The notes beneath the pieces were generated by a model. That model was not told the origin of the DNA, ran no database searches, and saw only the letters and a program-made list of their open reading frames with translations. From the NCBI RefSeq assembly GCF_037996645.1, contig NZ_JBBMXV010000003.1, positions 434,001-498,000 on the forward strand: 64,000 nt of DNA. Reading direction: 5' to 3'. Shown here piece after piece: positions 24,269 to 32,180 of the stretch (position 1 is the stretch's first letter; each line of letters starts with the position of its first letter). This DNA is from Halalkalicoccus tibetensis (GTDB taxonomy: Archaea; Halobacteriota; Halobacteria; Halobacteriales; Halalkalicoccaceae). Made by a program: the position numbers and the translations under genes.

Positions 24269-25732
24269 CTATCGCCGGCCGTCGCGGCCCTCGGTTCGGT
24301 AGGCCATGTCGGTCCCGTAGCTGAACCCCTCCGACGAGGGCGCCCCGGTCTCGGCGCTGGTCTCCGCCATCGAGTCCGAGGGCGATTCGACGCCGGCGAG
24401 GCTCGCGATCACGTAGCCCAGCGCGAGCGCGCCCAGCACCGAACCGGGCCCGAACTGGAAGAGCGTGTAGCCCTCGAACAGCTGGTGGACCGCGAAGCCG
24501 GTGGCGAGTGCCACCATCCCGCTGTCGACGCGTTCGAACTGGACGAGGCTTTGGACGAGCGGTCCGAGGACGAGCACTGCGTACGCGAGCCCGCCGAGGA
24601 TCCCGGCGCGGATGAACACCGAGAGGTAGGAGTTGTGCGACGTGAACGCCCCGATGTCCTCCGTGATATACGGCTCGATCGCCTCGCGCGTGCTGATGAT
24701 CCCGTCGCCGAGCAGCGAGCCCTCGGCGCGGACGGCCTCGACGCTCGCCCGCCAGAGTTCGAACCGGTTCGCCGGGTCGATCGGGAGTATCGACAGGTAG
24801 ACCAGCGTGAGGCCGATCGGAACGCCGAGCGCGACCCCGGCCAGCGCGACCGGCAGCAGGCGTCTGTCGGCCGCCGCGAGCGTGTAGACGGCGATCGCGA
24901 CCGCCGCCCCGAGCATGCTCGCGCGGCTGTTCGAGAAGTAGAGCGCGAGCGCGAGCACCAGGAAGGCGAGGACCGGAACCGCCGCGAACACGTGGCGCGA
25001 GCGGATCGTCCGGTGGGAGAGGACGTAGGCGGCCACCGTTCCGGGGAACAGGAGGACCCCGAAGGTGTTGGGGTTCCCGAAGATCGAGCGGATGACCGGG
25101 AACTCCCGGTCGGAGAGGGGCAGCGACGTGCTGGCGGTCCAGGTCCGAACCTCGAACAGCCAGAAGCTGTACTCGCCGATCCACAGCGCGGCCAGCCCCA
25201 GAAGGGCCGTGGCGCTCGCCAGTAGCGTGGTCGACCAGTAGACGGCATCCACGGAGACGTATCGCGGGATGGCGAACAGGTTCAGCGCGAGGACGATCCC
25301 CGCGAGCACGGGGAACAGCCCCGTTCCGGAGCCGGCTCCGAACTCGCGGGAGTGATGGAGGAAGACGAGGAAGACGACGGCGAAGGCGGCGAGATAGGGC
25401 GCCATCGTGGGGAGGACACGGGGGAGGTCGTCGCGTGCGAGGACGAACGCGAGGAGGATGACGAAGACCGCGACGACCTCGAGCGTTCGGAAGCCGAGCC
25501 CGCCGACCACGAGGACGATCAGGATGGTGCCGAGGGCGAAGGTCAGCCCGACCTGCAGCGAGAGCATCGGCGATATCCCCGTGTTCCTGCGGTAGTCGTA
25601 CTGGTTGAACGCGATGGCGATGAGAAAGAGGAAGGCGAGGGTGAGATGGACGGACGTAAACGGGTCGGTGGCGACGGTGAGGATGACGAGGAGAAGGGCG
25701 AATCCGAAGAGGAGATCGATGAGCTTGTCCAT
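24269..25732 (-). CDS. O-antigen ligase/polymerase-type membrane protein (Wzy/WaaL-like), copy 1
   Basis: 487 residues with about 12 membrane helices. The family motif pattern is SIFGNPNTFGVLLFPG in the middle, SNSRASMLGAAVAI downstream, then a large external loop with DPANRFELWRASVEAVR and HNSYLSVFIRAG, and a final pair of helices with HQLFEGYTLFQFG. This is the layout of PF04932-type O-antigen ligases and polymerases, which join lipid-linked sugars on the outer face of the membrane. A 60-residue hydrophilic tail follows. Highly similar to copy 2 at 26806, with identical nucleotide tracts. Ligase or polymerase cannot be decided. Confidence 0.82.
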   Translation of the reverse strand: MDKLIDLLFGFALLLVILTVATDPFTSVHLTLAFLFLIAIAFNQYDYRRNTGISPMLSLQVGLTFALGTILIVLVVGGLGFRTLEVVAVFVILLAFVLARDDLPRVLPTMAPYLAAFAVVFLVFLHHSREFGAGSGTGLFPVLAGIVLALNLFAIPRYVSVDAVYWSTTLLASATALLGLAALWIGEYSFWLFEVRTWTASTSLPLSDREFPVIRSIFGNPNTFGVLLFPGTVAAYVLSHRTIRSRHVFAAVPVLAFLVLALALYFSNSRASMLGAAVAIAVYTLAAADRRLLPVALAGVALGVPIGLTLVYLSILPIDPANRFELWRASVEAVRAEGSLLGDGIISTREAIEPYITEDIGAFTSHNSYLSVFIRAGILGGLAYAVLVLGPLVQSLVQFERVDSGMVALATGFAVHQLFEGYTLFQFGPGSVLGALALGYVIASLAGVESPSDSMAETSAETGAPSSEGFSYGTDMAYRTEGRDGRR

Positions 25733-25782
25733 GGCTGAGATGCGGGTACGTTCAGTTAGTCCTCCCTTGGGTATGAGGGATC

Positions 25783-25797
25783 AAATAACTATATATG
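25783..25797 (-). promoter_or_regulatory. TATA element upstream of Wzy-like copy 1
   Basis: On the minus strand CATATATAGTTATTT lies about 55 nt before the ATG at 25732, and GGGAGG lies between them. It could also simply mark the end of the epimerase gene on the same strand. Confidence 0.4.
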
Positions 25798-25810
25798 AGG
25801 ACAGTTTCCC

Positions 25811-26746
25811 TCAGCGGGGACCATTGCCGGAGCGGTAGGGGTCACAGACCCGCTCGATCCCCTCCTCGAGGTCGACCCGCGGCCGCCAGCCGGTCGCTTC
25901 CGTGATCCGCGAGTGGTCGGCGCAGGTGTCGTGGACGTACGCCGATTCCGGGATCGGGTTGGGGACGTGTTCGGGCTCGATCTCCGTCCCGAGTTCCTCG
26001 TTGAGCAGCGCCACGACCGTCTCGAAGTCGTGGGACTCGCCGGTCCCGACGTTGTAGACTCCCGAGAGCTCGTGCTCGGCGGCGAGCTCGAACCCGCGAA
26101 CGGCGTCCTCGACGTGGAGGAAGTCCCGGGTCTGCGTGCCGTCGCCGTAGATTTTGGGCGCGTCGCCGTTCGCGAGGTCGTCGGCGAACTGGGCGATCAC
26201 GTTCGCGTAGCCGCCCTTGTGGGCCTCGGCCCCGCCGTAGCCCTGGTAGATCGAGAACAGCCGCAGGCCCGCGAGCGCCGTCCCGTTTCCGGCGTCGAAA
26301 CACTCGGCGTAGCGCTCGCGGGCGAGCTTCGAGGCCTCGTAGGCCGTCCGCGCCTCGACGGACGCGTCCTCGGGAGTCGGGCTGGTCCGGTCGCCGTAGA
26401 TCGAGGAGGTCGAGGCATAGACGACTGCCCCACAGCCGTCCGCGCGGGCCTGCTCGACGACGTTGACGAATCCCTCGACGTTGACGCGAGCCCCCTGTTG
26501 GGGGTCGTCCTCGTGCATCCCGTACGAGGAGAGGGCCGCGAGGTGGAACACCGCGTCGACGTCGGTGGGGAGCCCGTCCTCGAGGACGCTCCGGTCCCTG
26601 AACTCGACGCCGGGTTCGAGGTTCGCCGGCGTTCCTAGGGAGCCGTCGTCGATGGCGATGACCTCGTTGCGCTCGGCGAGACGGTTCGCCAGGTTCGCCC
26701 CGATGAACCCCGCACCCCCTGTCACCAGCACCCGCTGCTCCTCCAT
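25811..26746 (-). CDS. NAD-dependent epimerase/dehydratase (UDP-sugar epimerase-like)
   Basis: 311 residues from the ATG giving MEEQRVLVTGGAGFIGANL; a longer start would add 14 unconserved residues. The extended-SDR motifs are present: TGGAGFIG at 9-16 and the catalytic YEASK (with Ser in ASTSSIYGD). The cofactor loop after strand 2 (IDDGSLGTPANL) carries the Asp that favours NAD. Such enzymes interconvert nucleotide sugars such as UDP-glucose and UDP-galactose. It sits between two near-duplicate O-antigen-ligase-like genes, all on one strand, and probably supplies a sugar donor for their glycan. Confidence 0.88.
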   Translation of the reverse strand: MEEQRVLVTGGAGFIGANLANRLAERNEVIAIDDGSLGTPANLEPGVEFRDRSVLEDGLPTDVDAVFHLAALSSYGMHEDDPQQGARVNVEGFVNVVEQARADGCGAVVYASTSSIYGDRTSPTPEDASVEARTAYEASKLARERYAECFDAGNGTALAGLRLFSIYQGYGGAEAHKGGYANVIAQFADDLANGDAPKIYGDGTQTRDFLHVEDAVRGFELAAEHELSGVYNVGTGESHDFETVVALLNEELGTEIEPEHVPNPIPESAYVHDTCADHSRITEATGWRPRVDLEEGIERVCDPYRSGNGPR

Positions 26747-26805
26747 ACGTCCGTTTCGGCGCGCTACCCTGTAAGTCCGACCCGTCACCCGTGAGGTAGT
26801 CGCCG

Positions 26806-28248
26806 TCAGTCGTCCTGTTCCATCGCGCCGACCGGCGAGCCCGGGGCCGGTGGCTCCGTAGCACGCTCCCGTTCGTCGGGTCGGCGGGCGTCGGCGGGCG
26901 TTCCGACGGCGCGGACGTCGTCGGCGAGGCTCGTGATCACGTATCCGAGAGCCAGCGCGCCGATGATCGAGCCGTGGCCCAGCTGGAAGAGCGTGTAGCC
27001 CTCGAACAGCTGGTGGACCGCGAAGCCGATGGCGAGCGCGAGCATACCGACGCTCACGGTATCGATCCGCCTCGCGGCGTGGGCCAGCGGGCCGAGTACC
27101 AACAAGCCGTATGCGACCCCGCCGACGACCCCCGTCCTGATCGCGATCGAGAGATAGGAGTTGTGGACGGTCTCCCCGCGCGTCGAGTACGGCTCGAGCG
27201 CCTCCCGGGTACCGACGATCCCCTGGCCGAGCAGCCCCGAGTCGTGGCGTACCGCCTGGAGGCCCGCCTCCCAGAGGGCAAAGCGGTTCGCGGGGTCGAT
27301 CGGGAGCACCGAGAGGTACATCGCCAGCAGGAGCCCGGGGATCGCGACGGCGGTCGCCACGATCGCACCCGGGAGGACCTGCCGTCCTTTGAGGACGAAC
27401 GACCCGTAGATCGCCAGCGCAACGCCGGCCGCGAACACGCTCGCGCGGCTGTTCGAGAGGACCAGCCCGAGCGCGGACGTCCCGAAGGCGATCGTGGCGA
27501 GCCCTGCCCGCCCGAGCGCCCCCGATCCCAGCGAACGGTGGACGAGCAGCGCACTGGCGACGACGCCGGGGAACGCCAGCAGCCCGAAGGTGTTCGGGTT
27601 CGCGAACACCGACCGGACCACCGGCAGCTCGCGGCCCAGGTACGTGACCTCACCCCAGGTCCGCGCCTCGAAACGCCAGACCGAGAACTCGCCCGAGACG
27701 ACCGTCGCGAGCGCGAGCGCCGAGGCGATCCCCGAGAGCAGGGCGACGGACCAGTAGACGGCGTCCTCCGAGAGGTATCGCGGGAGGACGAAGCAGTTGA
27801 ACGCGAGGACGATCCCCGCGAGCACGGGGAACAGCCCCATTCCGGAGCCCGCGCCGAAGCTGCCGCCGTGATAGAGGAAGAGCCCGAACAGGACGAGGAA
27901 GGCCCCGATATACGGGACCGTGGTCGGCAGCGTCCGGCCGATCTCGCCGTCCGCGAGGACGAACAGGGCGACCAGCAGGAGCACCGCGGTGAGTTCGAGG
28001 CCCCGAAGGCCGAACCCGCCGACCACGAGGGTGATCAGCACGACCCCGATCGCGAACACGAGCGCGATCTGCAGCGAGAACAGCGGCGATATCCCCCCAC
28101 CCCTCGCCCTGTCGTGGCCGTCGAGCGCGAGAACGGCGAAGAAGAGGTAGGCGAGGACGAGATGGATCGCCCCGAAGTAGCCGGTCGCGACCGCTACCAC
28201 CGCTATCACGAGGAGGGCTGCGAAGGCCGGGGCGAGCAGCCGATGCAT
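26806..28248 (-). CDS. O-antigen ligase/polymerase-type membrane protein (Wzy/WaaL-like), copy 2
   Basis: 480 residues, around 12 membrane helices, and the same landmarks as copy 1: FANPNTFGLLAFPG, LSNSRASVFAAG, DPANRFALWEAGLQAVR, HNSYLSIAIRTG and HQLFEGYTLFQLG. Two exact nucleotide tracts are shared with copy 1 (46 bp and 37 bp), so one arose by duplication or is kept similar by gene conversion. The ATG at 28248 lies about 40 nt from a TATA box. The hydrophilic acidic tail is about 55 residues. It lies downstream of the P450 on the same strand. Confidence 0.82.
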   Translation of the reverse strand: MHRLLAPAFAALLVIAVVAVATGYFGAIHLVLAYLFFAVLALDGHDRARGGGISPLFSLQIALVFAIGVVLITLVVGGFGLRGLELTAVLLLVALFVLADGEIGRTLPTTVPYIGAFLVLFGLFLYHGGSFGAGSGMGLFPVLAGIVLAFNCFVLPRYLSEDAVYWSVALLSGIASALALATVVSGEFSVWRFEARTWGEVTYLGRELPVVRSVFANPNTFGLLAFPGVVASALLVHRSLGSGALGRAGLATIAFGTSALGLVLSNSRASVFAAGVALAIYGSFVLKGRQVLPGAIVATAVAIPGLLLAMYLSVLPIDPANRFALWEAGLQAVRHDSGLLGQGIVGTREALEPYSTRGETVHNSYLSIAIRTGVVGGVAYGLLVLGPLAHAARRIDTVSVGMLALAIGFAVHQLFEGYTLFQLGHGSIIGALALGYVITSLADDVRAVGTPADARRPDERERATEPPAPGSPVGAMEQDD

Positions 28249-28287
28249 TGCCCGGCCTTCTCTCCATTCGCCATTAGTTATCTAGTT

Positions 28288-28298
28288 ACAAATATATC
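28288..28298 (-). promoter_or_regulatory. TATA element of Wzy-like copy 2
   Basis: On the minus strand CGATATATTTG lies about 40 nt before the ATG at 28248, in a spacer of mostly A/T-rich sequence. Confidence 0.45.
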
Positions 28299-28373
28299 GA
28301 CGGTCCGGAAGGGAGTACGCGGAACGGCGCAGTTAGCACGGCTCTATTACCGGTGGTCCGCTTCCAGCGGGCT

Positions 28374-29723
28374 TCACCGCCGGTGGACGGTCATGGGGAT
28401 CTCGTGTTTCGGGCGGGCGGTCACCGTCGCCATCAGGTCGAGCTCCGGGCCCTGCGTGAGCTCGAGGTGGTATCGCTGGTAGATGGTCGCGAGCAGGAGC
28501 CGCGCCTCGAGGGTGGCGAAGCGATCGCCGATACACCGCCGCGGCCCGGCGGCGAAGGGGAAGTACGCGAGCTTCGGCAGCGACTGCTTCATCCCGTCGG
28601 TCCAACGTTCGGGTCGGAACGCGAGCGGGTCGTCGTACCAGCGCGGATCGCGGTGGACGACCCACTGGTGCATGCGGATCGTCGCCCCCGGCGGGATCTC
28701 GTAGCCGCCGATGATGTCGGGTTTGACCGGCTCTCGGACGATCCCCGGGACCGGCGGGTACAGCCGCATCGATTCCTCGACGATCTGCTCGGTGTAGGAG
28801 AGCTCCGGGAGGTCGGCCATCGTCGGCGTCTCCCCGCCGAGGATCTCCTCGAGCTCCGCGACGAGCCGCTCCTCGACCGCCGGATGGCGCGCGAGCGCGT
28901 GGGCGGTGAAGGTCAGCGCCAGCGCGGTTGTCTCGTGGCCGGCCAGGAGCAGCGTCACCGCCTCGTCGCGTACCTGTTCGGTCGAGAGGCGGTTGCCCTC
29001 GTCGTCGGTGGCCTCGAGCAGCATCGAGATGACGTCGTCCTCCCCGGGGTTCTCGCGGCGCCGTTCGATCAGCTCGTAGACGACGCTGTCGAGGCGCTCG
29101 CGGGCCCGCTCGATCCGTCTCCGCGAGGGGGTAGGGATCGACTGGGGCAGGAGGTAGTTCGACAGGTTCTCCGAGGCCGTCATGAACTCCTCGAGGGCCG
29201 TCCCGATCTCCTCGACGTGCTCGTCGATGTCGACGCCGAACAGCGCCCGGGCGACGATCCGTAACGTCACCGTCATCATGTCGCCGTGGATCGGCCGCAC
29301 CTCGCCGTCCTCCCAGGTCGCGAGCAGCTCCTCGGTGGCGTCGGTCATCAGCCGTGCGTACTCCTGGATGCGCTCGGGATGGAACGCCGGCTGGATGAGG
29401 TGGCGGTTGCGACGCCAGACGGCGCCCTCGCTGTTCAGGATGCCGTTGCCCGTGATCGGCCGAAGGGTCCGCTGGAAGCTCTCGCCCTTGACGTAGTTCT
29501 CGTTGTTCCCGACGAGGACGTGTTCGATGTGGTCGGGGTGGTTCAGCTGGTAGACCGGGCCGTCGATCTCCTCCCAGGCGGCGATGTCGCCGTACTCCCG
29601 CGCGGTGGTCGTCATGAACTCGAAGGGGTCACGGAGGAACGCCAGATAGTTGCCCACGACCGGAAGCCCGTCGGGCCCGGGTGGCATCTCCTCGGTCAAC
29701 GGTGGCGTCTCGCTGCTCATCAC
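28374..29723 (-). CDS. Cytochrome P450
   Basis: 449 residues with all P450 landmarks: I-helix AGHETT at 261-266, the K-helix E-x-x-R (Glu317-Arg320), the PERW segment at 371-374 and the heme loop FAAGPRRC, where Cys397 binds heme. It is a soluble bacterial/archaeal-type class enzyme with no N-terminal anchor, resembling the haloarchaeal CYP174-like group. It needs electron transfer partners not visible here. It lies among cell-surface glycan genes but nothing links it to them apart from position. The substrate is unknown. Confidence 0.92.
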   Translation of the reverse strand: MMSSETPPLTEEMPPGPDGLPVVGNYLAFLRDPFEFMTTTAREYGDIAAWEEIDGPVYQLNHPDHIEHVLVGNNENYVKGESFQRTLRPITGNGILNSEGAVWRRNRHLIQPAFHPERIQEYARLMTDATEELLATWEDGEVRPIHGDMMTVTLRIVARALFGVDIDEHVEEIGTALEEFMTASENLSNYLLPQSIPTPSRRRIERARERLDSVVYELIERRRENPGEDDVISMLLEATDDEGNRLSTEQVRDEAVTLLLAGHETTALALTFTAHALARHPAVEERLVAELEEILGGETPTMADLPELSYTEQIVEESMRLYPPVPGIVREPVKPDIIGGYEIPPGATIRMHQWVVHRDPRWYDDPLAFRPERWTDGMKQSLPKLAYFPFAAGPRRCIGDRFATLEARLLLATIYQRYHLELTQGPELDLMATVTARPKHEIPMTVHRR

Positions 29724-30016
29724 CCCTCTCTTCGATGTCGATCCAGTTACGCCGTTCGCTTCCTCGACTCCTCGTCCGTTCGCTTAGTGTGTCTATAACT
29801 AACATACAATGGCGCGTCGGTCGAACTACCCCGTCGTGATGCCCGTCACGAGGGGTCGATCGGTTGGTACAGTCCCATGGTCCCGGCCGGTCCGGTCGGC
29901 TCCCGCCCCCGGATCGGCCTTCGCTCCGTCGGTAGTACAGTTCAGTTACCATCAGTGGTTGTCGGCGGCATGGTGTGCCGTCATTCCTTTCCCGGTCGAC
30001 CGAGTCACGGCCGGAC
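29724..30016. other. 293-bp divergent intergenic region between P450 and lipase-maturation-factor gene
   Basis: No gene is seen. A TATA-like stretch (TTATAGAC on the minus strand, near 29792-29799) lies about 70 nt before the P450 ATG, and an A/T-rich patch at 29795-29810 could serve either direction. Confidence 0.4.
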
Positions 30017-31483
30017 ATGTGGCACGGCGAGGGTTACTGGCTCGTTCGATTCCTCTTCCAGCGAGCGCTCGCGCTGATCTACCTGCTCGCCTTCCTCGTC
30101 GCGGCCACCCAGTTCCGCCCGCTCGCCGGCGAGGACGGCCTGCTGCCGATCGACCGATACGTCGAACACGCCACCTTCCGCGAGCGCCCGAGCCTCTTCT
30201 ATCTCGTTCCGAGCGACCGCGCGATCGGCCTCGCGGCCTGGAGCGGGGTCGCCCTCTCCCTGCTGGCGCTGGTCGGCGCGCCCTACTGGCTCCCCGACCC
30301 CTACGCGACTCCCGCCTCGATGGCGCTGTGGGCGAGCATGTGGCTGCTCTATCTCTCCTTCGTCAACGCCGGTCAGGTCTTCTACGGCTACGGCTGGGAG
30401 TCGATGCTGCTCGAGACGGGATTTCTCGCGGTCTTCCTCGGTGCCGGCGGCGTTTCCCCGCCGTTCGTCGTCCTCCTATTGCTGCAGTGGGTGCTCTTTC
30501 GCAACATGTTCGGCGCGGGGCTGATCAAGCTGCGCGGCGACGAGTGCTGGCGTGACCTGAGCTGTATGGAGTATCACTACGAGACCCAGCCCATCCCCAA
30601 CCCAGTGAGCTGGTTCGCCCACCACCGCTCGAAGGCCTTTCACCGCCTCGAGACCCTCGGCAACCACGTCGTCGAGCTCGCGGTCCCGTTCCTCTACTTC
30701 GCGCCCCAACCTGCCGCGGCGCTCGCGGGTGCCGCGACGATCGGCTTCCAGGGCTGGCTGATGGTCACCGGCAACTTCGCGTGGCTGAACGCGCTGACGA
30801 TCGTGCTCGCGATCGCCACCTTCAGCGACGGCGTTCTGACCGCGTTCCTCCCGATCACGGCCCCGGCGGCCGCCCCGACGCCGCTGTACCTCGAGGTCCT
30901 CGCGATCGCCGTTGCCCTCCTCGTCGTCGGGCTGAGCGTCTACCCGGTCAAGAACATGCTCTCGGAACGCCAGGCGATGAACTCGGCGTTCGACCCGCTC
31001 CACCTCGTCAACACCTACGGCGCGTTCGGCTCGATCACTCGGGACCGCTACGAGCTCGTCATCGAGGGCACCACGGAGGAGGAACTCACCGACGACACCG
31101 AGTGGCGAGCCTACGAGTTCAAGGGCAAGCCGACGGATCCCGAACAACGGCCGCGCCAGGTCGCGCCGTATCACCTCCGGCTCGACTGGCAGCTGTGGTT
31201 CGCGGCGATGTCGCCGTCGCCCTATCGCAGCCCGTGGTTCCCGCGACTGTTAGCAAAGCTGCTCGAGGGCGACGATGGGGTCCTGGGACTGCTCGCGGAG
31301 AACCCCTTCGACGAGCCGCCGGAACACGTCCGCGCGACCCGCTATCGCTACCGGTACACGACCCCCGAGGAGCGCGCCGAGACGGGCCGGTGGTGGGAGC
31401 GAGAACGGGTCGGCAGCTACGTGCAGCCGATGTCGCTCGATGAGTTCGAGGATCGGGGTCCCCAGCGCCGTCGGCTGCGGTGA
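30017..31483 (+). CDS. Lipase maturation factor (LMF) family membrane protein
   Basis: 488 residues from the ATG giving MWHGEGYWLVRFLFQRAL; an earlier ATG would add 14 unconserved residues. The N-terminal half has about seven membrane helices with the family segments GYGWESMLLETGFLAVFLG and FRNMFGAGLIKLRGDECWRDL, and the conserved HYETQPIPNPVSWFAHH. The C-terminal third is soluble, with DLVNTYGAFG-like NTYGAFGSITRDRYE and the PYHLRLDWQLWF region. Human LMF1 is an ER chaperone for secreted lipases; the archaeal role is unknown but probably helps fold or modify exported proteins. It is convergent with the DCC thiol-oxidoreductase gene. Confidence 0.88.
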   Translation: MWHGEGYWLVRFLFQRALALIYLLAFLVAATQFRPLAGEDGLLPIDRYVEHATFRERPSLFYLVPSDRAIGLAAWSGVALSLLALVGAPYWLPDPYATPASMALWASMWLLYLSFVNAGQVFYGYGWESMLLETGFLAVFLGAGGVSPPFVVLLLLQWVLFRNMFGAGLIKLRGDECWRDLSCMEYHYETQPIPNPVSWFAHHRSKAFHRLETLGNHVVELAVPFLYFAPQPAAALAGAATIGFQGWLMVTGNFAWLNALTIVLAIATFSDGVLTAFLPITAPAAAPTPLYLEVLAIAVALLVVGLSVYPVKNMLSERQAMNSAFDPLHLVNTYGAFGSITRDRYELVIEGTTEEELTDDTEWRAYEFKGKPTDPEQRPRQVAPYHLRLDWQLWFAAMSPSPYRSPWFPRLLAKLLEGDDGVLGLLAENPFDEPPEHVRATRYRYRYTTPEERAETGRWWERERVGSYVQPMSLDEFEDRGPQRRRLR

Positions 31484-31507
31484 TCCGACCCGGCCCGCGT
31501 CCGATCC

Positions 31508-31897
31508 TCAGCGCTCCTCGTCCGGCTCCCGTCGAACGGGCGGCGTCTTCGAGAGCAGCCGGCCCCAGAGGCTCCGGTTGTCCGCGACGCGCCGGTAGGA
31601 GCGCTCGCGCAGGCGCTCGTAGTCCTCGAAGTTCCGGAGGAACTCCGCGAGCGGACGGGCGCCCTCGCCGATCCCGGTGCGGACGAACGCCTCCTCGATC
31701 GACGCGCCACACGAATAGACGCCGTCCTCGGTGACGAAATGCGAGCAGTTCTCGTACTCCTCGGGGAGGCGCTCGCGGAGCTCGGGAGTCAGCTCCGCGA
31801 ACCCGACCACCCTGACGTCGGACCGGTCGGCGAAGAAATCGGCCCACCACGTACAGAAGCCACAGTCGTCGTCGTAGACGAGCGTCGCGTCGGTCAT
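31508..31897 (-). CDS. DCC-family thiol-disulfide oxidoreductase (DUF393)
   Basis: 129 residues. The motif YDDDCGFCTWWADFF, with Cys12 and Cys15, defines the DCC (D-x-x-C-x-x-C) family of thioredoxin-fold proteins. The start is taken at MTDATLVYDDD because homology begins there. A longer reading of the frame upstream is arginine- and serine-rich and noncoding. Placed tail to tail with the lipase-maturation-factor gene, with 24 bp between ends; a functional link through disulfide handling of exported proteins is plausible but inferred. Confidence 0.85.
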   Translation of the reverse strand: MTDATLVYDDDCGFCTWWADFFADRSDVRVVGFAELTPELRERLPEEYENCSHFVTEDGVYSCGASIEEAFVRTGIGEGARPLAEFLRNFEDYERLRERSYRRVADNRSLWGRLLSKTPPVRREPDEER

Positions 31898-31984
31898 GGG
31901 TCGACGTACGGGTTCGACCCCACTAACGCTTTCCTCGACGGGCCGAGCCAAGCCGCTTTCCGTCGCCATCCGCAAGGGGGCCGT

Positions 31985-32155
31985 ATGGAACGGTTCGTCG
32001 GGCTGATCGTCGCCGGCGGCCTCGCCCTCGTCGGCGGCCTCTGGGCCGTCGCGTTCGCCGCCGCCTGGACGGGCGTCTGGCTCGCGGGGGTCGTACTCGC
32101 CGGGCTCGGTATCGTCGGCCTCTCGGCCGGCATCGCGAGCGAGGTCGAGTTCTGA
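31985..32155 (+). CDS. Small two-helix membrane protein, 56 aa
   Basis: A 56-residue frame starting MERFVGLIVAGGLALVGG with two hydrophobic helices (GLIVAGGLALVGGLWAVAFAAA and VWLAGVVLAGLGIVGLSAGIA, each within about 20 residues) and an acidic end (SEVEF). The frame fits exactly between its neighbours, and a longer reading upstream overlaps the DCC gene antisense. It resembles small haloarchaeal membrane proteins of unknown role. Family not recognised. Confidence 0.6.
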   Translation: MERFVGLIVAGGLALVGGLWAVAFAAAWTGVWLAGVVLAGLGIVGLSAGIASEVEF

Positions 32156-32180
32156 GGGTGGAGACGTCGGTCGTCCTTCG

